A stretch of DNA of 64,000 bases, from contig CP106741.1 of the NCBI GenBank assembly GCA_030323305.1, forward strand, positions 3,216,001 through 3,280,000. Direction: 5' to 3'. The translations under genes were made by a program, and so were the position numbers. The DNA is from Paenibacillus sp. CC-CFT747. Lineage in GTDB: Bacteria; Bacillota; Bacilli; Paenibacillales; NBRC-103111. The notes beneath the pieces were generated by a model. It made no database searches, was not told the DNA's origin, and worked only from the letters and a program-made list of their open reading frames with translations. Shown piece by piece: positions 1 to 9,960 of the stretch; the first letter of the stretch is position 1; each line of letters starts with the position of its first letter.

Positions 1-1
1 G

Positions 2-424
2 CCTTACACGGTGCTGCTTAAGAAATTTTTCTCCCAGGGGCAGATTCCGGACCGGATCCTCGATATCTTCGAGAAGGTCGACCTGAATTACAAGCTGAGC
101 GAGGAAGTCATCAACGTTCTGATTCATTACATTCATACGGAACGCCGTTCTTGGTCGAAGGCCTCCATTGAGTTCGTGGCGGCCGAGATGCTGGCCAACC
201 AGGTTACGACGTACGAGTCGGCAGTCGAGTACATACGGGCCCAGATCCGCTACAAGGAGCAGGCGGCCGCCAAAGCTTCGGGCCAAACCGGCTACAAGAG
301 CCGGACGAAGCCGAAGCCCCGCATCCCCATTGTGCGGCAGGATACGACGGAGGACGATCCCGTGTCGGCGGAGGAATTTGAAGAAATGAGAAGACTCGCC
401 CAGAAGCTGGACGGCAAGCTCTAG
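2..424 (+). CDS. dnaB: Replication initiation/membrane attachment protein DnaB, C-terminal part (5' truncated by window edge)
   Basis: This is the C-terminal 140 or so residues of the Bacillota DnaB helicase-loading protein, which acts with DnaD and DnaI to load the replicative helicase at oriC or stalled forks. The open frame runs in from the window edge. It contains the helical DnaD/DnaB-type domain (ILDIFEKVDLNYKLSEEVIN, then a YIHTERR segment) followed by a basic and then acidic tail ending EEFEEMRRLAQKLDGKL. The identification rests on this domain plus the dnaI gene 90 bp downstream, an arrangement conserved in Bacillota. The true start lies outside the window. Confidence 0.85.
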   Translation, partial: PYTVLLKKFFSQGQIPDRILDIFEKVDLNYKLSEEVINVLIHYIHTERRSWSKASIEFVAAEMLANQVTTYESAVEYIRAQIRYKEQAAAKASGQTGYKSRTKPKPRIPIVRQDTTEDDPVSAEEFEEMRRLAQKLDGKL

Positions 425-513
425 ACGGATGGCCCGGCCAAGACGGAGGAGAGTATAGGCAGGAAGGCCTCCCTGGAAGGCGATGACCGGGCACAAGGAA
501 AGGAGACGGACGA

Positions 514-1464
514 ATGGAGTCGTTGTCGGAGATTTTGAAATCGGTATTGGACCCTTCCCGTCTGCAGCAGGCGGAGGAGAAGAGCAGGCAGCTGCTGGCG
601 GATCCGCTTGTCGTCAAATGGCGCATGAAATATCCCCAGGTGACCGATTCGGAGCTGAAGCTGAACATGAACCGGGTCTATCAATACATCAAGGAATACA
701 ACAGCTGCTCCCGCTGCCCGGGGCTGGAGGACTGCCCGAACGATATGCAGGGGCATTACACGCTGCTTTCGGCCGAGACGGTCAACGGGGCTACCCATAT
801 TTACGACCAGAAGGTGTCCTGCAAGAAGTTCATGGCCAAGCAGGCCCAGGACGCCATCCGCAGCCGGATCCGCAGCTTCTATGTGGACGAGCGTTCCCTG
901 GAGCAGGGGTATTCGGCGGATGAAATTTTGACGATGGACCGCAAGCGGGTCAAGGCCGTCAACGCGCTGATGAAATACATCGACGAGACGAAAGAGAACG
1001 GCCTGCTGGCGAAGGGGCTGTATCTGTCGGGCAGCTTCGGCACGGGCAAAACGTTCCTGATGTGCTACATGCTTCACGAGCTCGCCAAAGCCGGCTACAC
1101 GGGGGCGATCGTGTACATGCCGGATTTTTCCGAGGACCTGAAGGCCATGTTCAACGAGCCGGCCCGGCTGAAGGATACGATCGACATGCTGAAAGACACG
1201 GACCTGCTGATCTTCGACGATATCGGGGCGGAGAACATGAACCCGTGGCTCCGCGATCATGTGCTGGGCACCATCCTCAACTACCGGATGAACCGCAAGC
1301 CGACCTTCTTCACCTCCAATTACGACCTGGACGGGCTTGAAAAGCATTTCAGCTTCACGAGCCGGGACGGGGAAGAGGAGTTCAAGGGGCAGCGCATCAT
1401 GGACCGCATCCGACATTTCGTGGATGTGATTGCGGTAACCGGGGCTAACAAGCGGGGAAGATAA
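514..1464 (+). CDS. dnaI: Primosomal helicase loader DnaI (AAA+ ATPase)
   Basis: DnaI is the AAA+ ATPase that delivers the replicative helicase to DNA with DnaB and DnaD. The 316-residue protein has the usual family length. An N-terminal domain carries a Cys cluster (CSRCPGLEDC, then a later SCKKF) expected to bind zinc. The C-terminal ATPase domain has Walker A GSFGTGKT (about residue 172) and Walker B LLIFDDIGAE. Start ATG 514 follows GGAAAGGAGACGG. An intrinsic terminator lies just after the stop, so dnaB-dnaI appear to end a transcription unit. Confidence 0.93.
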   Translation: MESLSEILKSVLDPSRLQQAEEKSRQLLADPLVVKWRMKYPQVTDSELKLNMNRVYQYIKEYNSCSRCPGLEDCPNDMQGHYTLLSAETVNGATHIYDQKVSCKKFMAKQAQDAIRSRIRSFYVDERSLEQGYSADEILTMDRKRVKAVNALMKYIDETKENGLLAKGLYLSGSFGTGKTFLMCYMLHELAKAGYTGAIVYMPDFSEDLKAMFNEPARLKDTIDMLKDTDLLIFDDIGAENMNPWLRDHVLGTILNYRMNRKPTFFTSNYDLDGLEKHFSFTSRDGEEEFKGQRIMDRIRHFVDVIAVTGANKRGR

Positions 1465-1488
1465 GGGAGCGCCGGAAATAAGGGAAGG

Positions 1489-1517
1489 GGCATCGGAGTT
1501 ATTCCGGTGCCTTTTTT
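1489..1517 (+). terminator. Intrinsic terminator after dnaI
   Basis: Arms 1489-1497 and 1503-1511 pair (one G-U allowed) and are followed by six T residues on the plus strand. Confidence 0.75.
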
Positions 1518-1555
1518 GGATGGACACGATGGGAAGGGAAGCTTTCGGCAGCAAG

Positions 1556-1588
1556 CAAAAACCCGGTGCGGGTGCACCGGGCTTTGTT
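1556..1588 (-). terminator. Intrinsic terminator for the yqzM-like gene
   Basis: A GC-rich hairpin (CCCGGTGC and its complement around 1562-1580), read on the minus strand, is followed by T residues near 1556-1560. It lies about 20 bp beyond the minus-strand stop codon. Confidence 0.6.
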
Positions 1589-1604
1589 TCCATGTGGGAT
1601 GGAT

Positions 1605-1745
1605 TTAGAACAGGGTGATGATGGTGGCGATGATCCCGATCAGAAACAGAAATCCGAACATAGCGCCAAATCCGATAGCCACGTCCATAAAGTCGTTGGT
1701 CGGTTCTTCAAGCACGTGCAGCTCCGGATGGTTCGGTTCGTTCAT
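1605..1745 (-). CDS. YqzM-family small membrane protein
   Basis: A 46-residue peptide has an acidic, Pro-rich N-terminus (MNEPNHPELHVLEEPTNDF) and one C-terminal membrane helix (FGAMFGFLFLIGIIATIITL). This is the layout of the YqzM family in Bacillota, whose function is unknown. The start is supported by a strong GGAGGG ribosome-binding site 6 nt upstream. Position and terminator fit a monocistronic gene convergent with dnaI. Assignment rests on size, topology and N-terminal motif. Confidence 0.7.
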   Translation of the reverse strand: MNEPNHPELHVLEEPTNDFMDVAIGFGAMFGFLFLIGIIATIITLF

Positions 1746-1918
1746 GACTTTCCCTCCTAAACCTAGTTCGCAAACGTTGCCTTATTGTAGTATACCCAAA
1801 TGCGCGCAAGCTTGTAAAGCGGGGAGCCGGAAGGGCTTGGCGGATCTTTTTGACAGATTTGTGAACCCGGTGATCCTTTATTTGTCTTGTATTAAACAGA
1901 CCGGAAGCTTGGCATACT

Positions 1919-1947
1919 TTGACTTGTCGACTTGAAAAAGGTAAGAT
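1919..1947 (+). promoter_or_regulatory. Putative sigma-A promoter of trxA
   Basis: TTGACT at 1919-1924, a 17-nt spacer and TAAGAT at 1942-1947 lie 50 bp upstream of trxA. The -10 box is imperfect, and GATAAT at 1945 is an alternative. Confidence 0.45.
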
Positions 1948-1996
1948 AATATAAGAAAAGCATTTCATTCATAACGTCTATAGAGGAGGATTTACC

Positions 1997-2314
1997 ATGG
2001 CTATCGTAAATGTTTCCGACCAAAGCTTCACGAGTGAAGTCGAAGGACAAGGAACGGTTCTGGTTGATTTCTGGGCACCATGGTGCGGTCCGTGCAAAAT
2101 GATTGCGCCGGTGCTGGAAGAATTGGATAAAGAGCTGGGCGACAGCGTCAAGATCGCCAAGGTCAACGTGGACGACAATCCGGAGTCCGCATCCCGCTTC
2201 GGTGTCATGAGCATCCCGACTTTGATTGTGTTCAAGGACGGCCAGCCGGTGGATAAAGTAGTAGGCTTCCAATCCAAGGATGCGCTGAAGAACGTGGTGA
2301 CCAAACACCAGTAA
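1997..2314 (+). CDS. trxA: Thioredoxin
   Basis: Cytosolic thioredoxin that reduces protein disulfides with electrons from thioredoxin reductase. The 105-residue length is typical. The active site FWAPWCGPCKM sits near residue 29, and the cis-proline loop MSIPTLIVFKDG and the GFQSK turn are present. The start follows AGAGGAGG 7 nt upstream. A strong terminator directly follows, so it is probably monocistronic although uvrC lies 130 bp downstream, as in other Bacillota. Confidence 0.97.
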   Translation: MAIVNVSDQSFTSEVEGQGTVLVDFWAPWCGPCKMIAPVLEELDKELGDSVKIAKVNVDDNPESASRFGVMSIPTLIVFKDGQPVDKVVGFQSKDALKNVVTKHQ

Positions 2315-2349
2315 GAACCCGATGTCGGGAATCCTCTTACCGTGTAAAG

Positions 2350-2389
2350 AAGGCTCTTTTCTGCTAGTTCCGGGAAGAGAGCCTTTTTG
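2350..2389 (+). terminator. Intrinsic terminator after trxA
   Basis: GGCTCTTTTC pairs with GGAAGAGAGCC across a loop, followed by TTTTT. Confidence 0.8.
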
Positions 2390-2443
2390 TTGTGGAGACG
2401 AAAGACGTGTTCTCTGGGGGTTAAGGGAGAGGGGAGAAGGACC

Positions 2444-4591
2444 ATGCCGGAAGCCGTATCGGAAGCGATCCGACGCAAGCTTGCCTTGCTGCCGGACCAG
2501 CCGGGCTGCTACCTGATGAAGAACGCCGATGACAAGATCATTTATGTCGGCAAAGCCAAGGTGCTGAAGAACCGCGTGCGCTCGTATTTTACAGGCAGCC
2601 ATAACGGCAAGACGCTGCGCCTGGTAAGCGAGATCCGCGATTTCGAATATATCGTGACGGGGAGCAACATGGAGGCCTTGATTCTGGAATGCAACTTGAT
2701 CAAGAAGCACTCCCCCGGTACAATGTCCTGCTGAAGGACGACAAGACCTATCCGTATATCAAAATAACGAATGAAGAGCACCCGCGTCTCGAGGTGACCC
2801 GCAAGGTGCACAAGGACAAGGCGAAGTACTACGGGCCGTTCCCGAACGCCTACGCGGCTCATGAGACGAAGAAGCTGCTCGACCGGCTGTACCCGCTGCG
2901 CAAATGCCGCACGCTGCCTCCGAAGGTATGCCTGTACTATCACATGGGGCAGTGCGTCGCTCCCTGCGAGTTCGACGTGCCCGAGGATACCTACGAGAAG
3001 ATGCTGCCGGACATCAACCGCTTCTTGAGCGGGGGCCAGCTGCAGATCCGCCAGGAGCTCGAGAAGAAGATGCACGAGGCGGCGGAGAGCCTGAATTTCG
3101 AGCGGGCGAAGGAGCTGCGCGACCAAATCGTCAACATCGACGCGGTCATCGAAAAGCAGAAGATCACGACGAGCGACATGACGGACCGGGACATTTTCGG
3201 CTATGCCGTCGACAAGGGCTGGATGTGTGTGCAGATCTTCTACATGCGCCAGGGCAAAATGATCGAGCGTCATGCGTCCGTCTTCCCGTATTACGGCGAG
3301 GAGTACGACGATTTCCTCAGCTTCGTGACGCAGTACTACAGCGACAACCCGGCGCTACCGAAGGAAGTCCTGCTGCCTTCGGGACCTGCGGAGGCGGCGG
3401 CTGGAGCCGGCGAGCCTGCGGCGGCCCCGGGCCGGGCGGCAGAGGCGGTGCTCGCGGGCCAGGCGGAAGAGGCCGGGGAGGCGGAAGGCGGCCTTGCCGC
3501 CGATTCCAAGCCGGGCCCCGCCGCGCCGGAGGCAGCCGGAGCCGTTCCCGAGATGCCGGCTGGCGATGGAACGGCGGACCGCCTCGAGGACTGGAACGGC
3601 GAGCTGGATGCGGAAGCGGACCCGGATGAGGCCGTCTTCGACGCATCCGGAGAGCAGCCGACGGCCGAGGATGAGGCTCCATCAGGCGCCGGCCCGGCCG
3701 GGGAGAAGGCGGACGTCAAGGAGACGCTGGAATCGTGGCTGAAGATCAAGGTGCATCTTCCGCAGCGCGGCTTGAAGAAGCAGATGGTCGACATGGCGGC
3801 GAAGAACGCCCGGGTTGCCCTGGACGAGAAGTTCCGCCTGATCGAGCGCGACGAAGAGCGGACGACGAAGGCGGTCGAGAACCTCGGCCGCTGGCTCGGG
3901 ACGGACATCGTCCGCCGCATCGAGGCGTTCGACAACTCGAACATTCAAGGGACGAACCCCGTATCCGCGATGGTCGTGTTCACGGACGGCAAGCCGGACC
4001 GGCGCGAATACCGCAAGTACAAGGTCCGCACCGTTCAAGGGCCGGACGATTACGAGACGATGAGGAGGTCATCCGCCGGCGCTACGAGCGCGTGCTGAAG
4101 GAGAACCTGCCGTTCCCCGATCTCATCGTAATCGACGGCGGCAAGGGGCAGATCTCGGCGGCGGTCGACGTCCTCGAGAATGAGCTGGGGCTGTTCGTGC
4201 CCGTATGCGGCCTCGTGAAGGACGCCAAGCACAAGACCGCTCAGCTCATGATGGGCGATCCGCCCGCCCCCGTGCCGATTCCCCGGGACAGCCAGGAATT
4301 CTACCTGCTGCAGCGCATCCAGGACGAGGTTCACCGCTTCGCCGTCACCTTCCACCGGGACACCCGCGCCAAGTCGATGGTCGCTTCCCAGCTCGATGCC
4401 ATTCCGGGCATTGGGGAGAAGCGGCGGAAGCAGCTCCTTAAGCATTTCGGCTCCATTAAAAAATCCGGGAGGCGGCAGTCGAAGACTTCCGGCCTCTCGG
4501 ACTCGGGGATAAGCTGGCGCGCACGATTATTGAGGCGCTCCAGGGGGAACCGGCGCCGGAGAGTAAGGAATCTCCGGAGGGTCTTTCCTGA
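2444..4591 (+). CDS. uvrC: Excinuclease ABC subunit C with long Ala/acidic linker (three frameshifts in the sequence)
   Basis: UvrC makes the dual incisions of nucleotide excision repair once UvrAB has found damage. The GIY-YIG nuclease domain is at the N-terminus ([19 protein letters not shown]). A UVR motif follows ([20 protein letters not shown]), then the RNase H-like endonuclease domain ([32 protein letters not shown]), and a helix-hairpin-helix end ([20 protein letters not shown]). Between the two halves lies an insertion of about 110 residues rich in Ala, Gly, Pro and acids (about 3364-3720), absent from typical UvrC. Single missing bases break the frame at a C run (2710-2714), at about 4063 (G) and in the A run at about 4460; restoring them gives one frame ending 4591. 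Start 2444 follows GGGGAGAAGG. The 3' end overlaps the convergent protease gene by 65 bp. Confidence 0.9.
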
Positions 4592-6161
4592 ACCGGCGGT
4601 GAAGGAGCAGAACCGCTGCGGCGGCGAGCGCCGGCAGGGCGATATAGAAGAGGCCTAGCAGGACGAAGCCGGCGGTCTTCTCTGTCGTCATGACAGAGAA
4701 GCTCATCATGAAGCTGTCCATGATGACATGGGCGAACATGACCGTATAGAAGCCGTACTTGAGAAAAGCATAGCCGAACAGCAGACCGAGCACCGCGACC
4801 TCGAACAGCCGGGTATAGCTAGGGTAGATCGTATAGCCGGTATGCCCGAGCGCCCACAGAAGGCTGGGCGCCAGGAGCGCCAGAAACTCGAAGCGGAGGA
4901 GCTTCTTGAACAGGGCGATGCCGAAGAACCGGTAGGTGACCTCCTCCGAGATGCCTGCCACCCAGGCGAGAAGGGGAGTAAGCCGGGCCAGAGCATATTG
5001 TACACCGACTGGGTCGGGTCGTTGACCCCGAAGGCATCGAAGGACTTCTCGGCGAAGAGGAGAAGAATCTGCTGGGATCCCATTAGGAAGAAGAACAGAA
5101 GATACCCGCGTCCCATGCTGTAATAGACATGCTCTCCGAAGCCCGGTTCGTTCCACCGGGGCCAGTGGTTCCGTCCCTCTCTCCGCCACAGCGCGTCTCC
5201 CGCCAGGAGGGAGAAATAGTTGGCTGCGGCAAGCAGCAGAGTGACGATCGCGGTGAAGACGAGGGTGACGATGGCGACCGCCATCAGATTCCCGCTTCCC
5301 GACTGGGCGGCGATCAGCGGAAGGGTATTAACGGAATGGATAACATAAATCCCCCGAACAGGAAGGTCAGCAGGATGCCCCGGGAGAAGGAGATTTCCTT
5401 GCGGCGGCGGATCGTGTAGACGATAGCGGCCACCCCAAGCACAAAGGTAAAAAGAGGGAGCCGCCGAGCATCCACTTCGTGCTCCGGCTCTGCTTATCCA
5501 TGTACCCCGTGAAAGCATCCGGCAGTTCGAACGAAGGAAGGAGGGAGAGCGCCTCGCTGCCTCCGACCTCTACATTCAGCACCAGCCGCGCTTCCCCCAC
5601 AGCCGTGTCCTTGCCCTGGTACACGAAGTTGCCGGGGGTTTTTTGTTTTTCCGGGACCGGGGTGAAGCGGGCGGGCTCGTAGCCGGCCGACGCCAACGCC
5701 TGGTCCGCCTGGGTGCGGTCAGAGGCCGCCGGGCCGGTTCTCGGGCCGGTCGTTTTCCAGCCGGTCACGACGGCTTGCTCCATGCCGACCCGGACGGACA
5801 GCTGCCGGCTTCCGTTCTGCTCGCGGATCTCCACTTGCCAGTAGTCGAGGGGGACCTTGCCGGACAGGGTCTTCTTGTACTCGGCGGTTAAGTCGTTCTT
5901 CTCCACGTAGGCGCTCATGGATTTGTCGTTCTGGTAGGTGACGCTGCTGTTTCCGGGCGTAAAGCCGGGGAACTGGCGGGCGGCCCAAGCAGACGCTGCG
6001 GCTTGGGCCGCTTCCTCGGTAACGGGCGGACGGCCCATTTCTTCGTCGACCCCGCCACCGCCGGCCAGAGCGTTCCAGGCCATGACCCCGAAGTACATCA
6101 GTACCCCGGCAAGAGCAAGCAGAAGCAGGTTCCGGTTCAGTCTGAATGGAAGCAATCTCAT
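4527..6161 (-). CDS. CPBP/CAAX-type intramembrane metalloprotease with N-terminal extracytoplasmic domain (three frameshifts)
   Basis: A membrane protein of about 545 residues after repair. The N-terminus has one transmembrane helix ([18 protein letters not shown]) and about 200 residues of predicted extracytoplasmic sequence. Several further helices and a CPBP/Abi domain follow, with motif 1 EEVTYR inside [16 protein letters not shown], motif 2 LWALGH and motif 3 HVIMDS. These are the metal-binding motifs of the family, which includes prenyl-protein proteases and bacterial immunity proteins. The frame is interrupted near 5456 (T run), 5352 (G run) and 4977 (C run), each repaired by adding one base. 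Substrate unknown. A GGGGAC ribosome-binding site precedes the ATG at 6161. Confidence 0.75.
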
Positions 6162-6371
6162 GTCCCCTTTTTATGGAAATGTTACAAATCATTATACCTG
6201 TTTGCTTGAGGGCGGTACAACCGGCCGCGCTTGACCCGGGCGAGAGGCGGGGAAAAGCAGTGCGCAAGGGCAAGAGCGGGCAAAGAAGATCAAATGAAAG
6301 CTAGCTCCCCGCCTTATGAAAGATTAAGACCAATTTTCATGAAAACCCGTTCTTTTCCGTTAATATTGACT

Positions 6372-6400
6372 TTGTGAATCGGAGGGAAGCAGGCTATAAT
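6372..6400 (+). promoter_or_regulatory. Sigma-A promoter of the ktrBA-nhaP unit
   Basis: TTGTGA at 6372-6377, a 17-nt spacer and a consensus TATAAT at 6395-6400 place transcription start near 6407, just before the riboswitch. Confidence 0.75.
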
Positions 6401-6407
6401 CGTAATC

Positions 6408-6540
6408 AATTGAATAAAGCCGAATTTCTTGAAGAAAACGGGGGAACCATTGTACCATGGGGTGAATTTCGCTAGTTATGCGAATAGGGGGCCTGTCGAC
6501 CCGAATCCGTCAGCTAACCTCGTAGGCTGTATGTCAGGAG
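6408..6540 (+). ncRNA. c-di-AMP riboswitch (ydaO/yuaA class)
   Basis: The leader carries the conserved blocks of the ydaO/yuaA riboswitch in order: GCCGAATTTCTTG, CGGGGGAACC, GGGGTGAAT, then GACCCGAATCCGTCAGCTAA and CCTCGTAGGC. In this class c-di-AMP binding promotes termination and lowers expression of potassium uptake and osmolyte genes. The gene immediately downstream is a Ktr-type potassium channel, a textbook target (yuaA is ktrA in Bacillus subtilis). The block order, promoter upstream and terminator downstream make this assignment strong. Exact ends are approximate. Confidence 0.93.
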
Positions 6541-6553
6541 CCATACCATTTTG

Positions 6554-6580
6554 GGCATTGGTTTTCCAGTGTCTTTTTTT
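6554..6580 (+). terminator. Riboswitch expression-platform terminator
   Basis: A hairpin (GGCATTGG, TTTT loop, CCAGTGTC, with G-U pairs) is followed by seven to eight T residues, between the c-di-AMP aptamer and ktrB. Confidence 0.8.
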
Positions 6581-6610
6581 GTTGCCTAATTCCATGTAAG
6601 CAAGAGGAGA

Positions 6611-7970
6611 ATGAACGTGTCCAAACGAAAATTCAGTCTGTTCCGGCTGACCCCGCCGCAAATTCTGGTGATCGGGTTCGCCATTATCATCCTGACCGGA
6701 GCGGCGCTGCTGACCTTGCCGGTTGCCTCGACGGACGGCATCCACACCCCTTTCCTGGACGCCCTGTTCACCGCCACCTCCGCTACCTGCGTAACCGGTC
6801 TCGTCGTGGTGGATACCGGCACCCACTGGACCCTGTTCGGGCAGGTGGTCATCATTCTTCTCATTCAGATCGGCGGCTTGGGCTTCATGACCATGGGAAC
6901 CCTGATTGCCTTGGTCATCCGCAAAAAGATTTCTTTACGGGAGCGGCTTATCCTGCAGGAGGCGATGAACCAAGGAAGCATGGAGGGCATCGTCCGGCTG
7001 ATCCGCCGGGTCCTTCTTTATGCCTTAACGATCGAAGCGGCGGGAGCGGCGCTTCTGACGATCCGCTGGTCGTTCGATATGCCGTTCGGCAAGGCCCTTT
7101 ATTATGGAGTCTGGCATGGCATCTCCATGTTCAACAATGCCGGCTTCGACTTGTTTGGCGGAATCACCGGCAAGTTCAGCTCGCTGACCGGCTATGTGGA
7201 CGATCCCATTGTGAACTTCACGGTTATGGCATTGATCGTTCTGGGGGATTGGGCTTTATCGTTATCGCCGACGTTCACGAATTCCGCAAAACGCGGAAGC
7301 TCTCCCTGCATTCGAAGGTCGTGCTGTCCGCCACCGCTTTCCTGATCGTCTTCGGGGCGATGGTCATCTGCGCCTTCGAATTCACGAATCCCGCTACGCT
7401 CGGGCCGCTGAGCCCGGCGGGCAAGATCTGGGCATCTCTGTTCGCCTCGGTAACCCCGCGGACGGCGGGAGCCAATACGATCGATGTGGCGGGCATGAGG
7501 CAGGCGACCCAGTTTTTTACGGTCATTCTTATGTTTATCGGGGCCTCACCCGGATCAACGGGGGCGGGGTGAAGACGACGACCTTTACCATTCTTATCGG
7601 AGCCATGATTGCCATGATTCGAGGGAAGGAAGACATCGTCCTGTTCCGCAACCGGCTGGCGAAGGACCGCATCTACAAAGCCATTACCCTTACCTTTTTC
7701 GCCTTGTTCCTGGTGGTCTTCGTCACCATGCTGCTTTCGACAACGGAGGATTACTTCTTCCTTAAAATATTGTTCGAGGTCACGTCGGCGTTCGGTACGG
7801 TGGGGCTCTCCATGGGGCTTACCCCCGATCTCAGCACCATCGGCAAAATCCTCATTGCCCTGATGATGTTCATCGGCCGCCTCGGCCCGCTGACGCTGGC
7901 CTATGCATTAGGGCCTAGACCGGAGAAGGAATTATACCGATACCCGGAAGGTAAAGTAACGATAGGATAA
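6611..7970 (+). CDS. ktrB: Potassium uptake channel subunit KtrB (TrkH/KtrB family; two frameshifts)
   Basis: KtrB is the membrane subunit of the Ktr K+ uptake system, gated by KtrA. The roughly 453-residue product has four pore-loop repeats with selectivity-filter glycines visible in ATCVTGLVVVDTG, FNNAGFDLFGG, TPRTAGANTID and FGTVGLSMG. The frame is broken in a G run at about 7245 and again at about 7558; one extra G at each restores LGGLGFIVIAD and GSTGGGVKTTTF, the expected family sequence. Start ATG follows AAGAGGAG. It is the first gene behind the c-di-AMP riboswitch and is followed by ktrA 30 bp downstream. Confidence 0.93.
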
Positions 7971-8000
7971 TGTCCCGCAGGGAGAAGGAGAAGACAACGT

Positions 8001-8663
8001 ATGAAACCAAGTCAGTATGCTGTCATCGGGCTGGGCCGTTTCGGCTCCAGTCTTGCTAAGGAACTGGTCGAGCTGGGCTATGAGGTTCTCGGCATCGACA
8101 AAAATGAAGAGATCGTAGACGAAATGGATGCTTACCTGACCCATACCGTGGTAGCCGATTCCAATGATGAAGAGGTGCTGCGCTCACTCGGCATCCGCAA
8201 CTTCGACTGCGCGGTGGTGGCGATCGGAGACGACATTCAAGCAAGTATCCTGACCGCCATTATTCTAAAGGACCTCGGGGTTAAGAAGGTGGTGGGCAAA
8301 GCTCTTTCCGCCCTTCACGGCAAAGTGCTCGAAAGAGTGGGCGTGGACCGGGTCATCTACCCGGAACGGGATATGGGGGTCCGGGTGGCCCATCAGCTTG
8401 TCTCCCCGAACCTGCTGGATTACATCGAGCTGTCCAAGGAATATACGATCGCCGAGCTTTCGGCCACCCGCAAACTATCCGGCAAATCGCTCAAGGAGCT
8501 GGACACCCGGGCCCGTTTCGGCTGCAGCGTCGTGGCCATCAACAAGAAGGACGGGGTCATCATCGCCCCGACCGCCGAGGATGTCGTGCAGGAGAATGAC
8601 ATCATGGTCGTTATCGGCACCAACGAGCAGATCGAAACGTTCGAGAATGCGGTAAACGCATAA
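8001..8663 (+). CDS. ktrA: Ktr potassium channel regulatory subunit KtrA (RCK domain)
   Basis: Cytoplasmic ring-forming RCK protein that gates KtrB in response to ATP/ADP and c-di-AMP. The 220-residue protein starts with a Rossmann nucleotide-binding motif (VIGLGRFGSSLAKELVELGY), with the acidic residue at the end of strand two (LGIDKN), then a TrkA-C domain from about residue 135 (the family site for c-di-AMP). An AGGGAGAAGGAG ribosome-binding site lies upstream. Same operon as ktrB. Confidence 0.95.
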   Translation: MKPSQYAVIGLGRFGSSLAKELVELGYEVLGIDKNEEIVDEMDAYLTHTVVADSNDEEVLRSLGIRNFDCAVVAIGDDIQASILTAIILKDLGVKKVVGKALSALHGKVLERVGVDRVIYPERDMGVRVAHQLVSPNLLDYIELSKEYTIAELSATRKLSGKSLKELDTRARFGCSVVAINKKDGVIIAPTAEDVVQENDIMVVIGTNEQIETFENAVNA

Positions 8664-8685
8664 AACCAGAAAAGAGGCGCCCGGC

Positions 8686-9920
8686 ATGGAAAGCCAGACT
8701 ACGGTCATGATTCATCATATTCTTCTGCTGTTCATCTCCATCTGCCTTTTGGGCATGACCGCCGGCAAACTCGCCAGCAAGCTTAAGCTGCCTGACGTGG
8801 CGCTTTTTCTTTTGCCGGCATGCTGGTCGGTCAAGGGCTGCACTGGATTAACGAGTCGAGCAGCTCGCTTACGAATCAGTTTATTCTAACGGCGGGTTCC
8901 GCCCTCATCCTGTTTGACGGGGGACGAAACATCCGGCTCGGAGGACTTCGCCGGGTCTGGCTGACGGTCTCCCTGCTCAGTGTGCCGGGGGTGCTGATCA
9001 CCTGCGCGGTTACCGCGGCGGCGGTCCACTTCCTTCTCGGGCTGGATTGGACTTACTCGTTTCTCTTGGGAGCGATTATTTCCTCCACCGACCCGGCCAC
9101 GCTCATCCCGGTGTTCAAGCAGGTGAGAATCCGGCCGAAGGTCAGGGAGACCGTGGAGAGCGAATCTGCCTTCAATGACGCGACGGGCTCCATCCTCACC
9201 TTCTCGATTCTTGCTGTCGTAACCGGAACCAAGCAGGTCACCCTGGCCTCCGGAGTGGCCGATTTCCTTACGACGGCCGTCGGCGGGATTCTGGTGGGCT
9301 GCCTGATCGGCTTTCTGGCTTCGTTCCTGGTGGCGCACATCAACCTAGGGGTTCTGCGGGACTATACGACCATCGCCATGATCGTGACGGCGCTCGCCGC
9401 TTTCCTGCTGGGCGAGTCCCTGCATGTGAGCGGCTTTATGGCCACCTTCACGGCGGGTCTTCTTTGGGGCAACGCTTCCTTGTTCCGGCTCGATATGGAG
9501 GACAAACAGAAGGAGATGGAGCATTTCTCCGAGAATGTCACCATTATCATGAGAATGCTGATCTTCGTTCTGCTCGGAAGCCAGGTCAACTTCGCGGTGA
9601 TCGGGCAGTACCTGTGGCCGAGTCTTGCGGTGCTCGCGGTTTTCCTGCTGATCGCCCGGCCTTTGACCGTTCTCGCCTCCACGCTTCCGGACCGTCGGGC
9701 GGGCTGGACGTGGAAAGAGATCGCGTTCATGTTCTGGGTGCGGGAAACCGGGGTAATCCCGGCAGCACTCTCGGGCATGATCGCCGCCACGGGAATCGCA
9801 CATGCCGACGTGATCGCCTCGGTTACGTTCCTGGCCGTTCTTATTACCATTCTGCTTCAGGCGAGCACCACCGGCTATGCCGCCCGCCGGCTTGGTCTGG
9901 AAGAGGGTGCCGAACGCTGA
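8686..9920 (+). CDS. NhaP-type (CPA1) K+ or Na+/H+ antiporter (one frameshift)
   Basis: A polytopic antiporter of about 411 residues with the CPA1 hallmarks: ISSTDPATLIPVF on helix 5 and ESAFNDATGSIL on helix 6 (ND ion-binding pair). No C-terminal TrkA-C domain follows helix 12, so it is shorter than NhaP2/CvrA. A missing T in the run at about 8806-8814 splits the frame; adding it restores VALFLFAGMLVGQGLHWI. The gene lies 22 bp after ktrA, so import (KtrAB) and probable export of K+ or Na+ would both be under the c-di-AMP riboswitch. Substrate ion is inferred from context only. Confidence 0.85.
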
Positions 9921-9960
9921 AACCTTCCGGATTACCCGGCTCCAGGACACCCTGTTTAAA

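Noticed and set aside
421-1593. 390-codon minus-strand open frame opposite dnaI
   Set aside because: Lies antisense to a clear dnaI gene, has no ribosome-binding site and reads as low-complexity, typical of shadow frames in GC-rich DNA.
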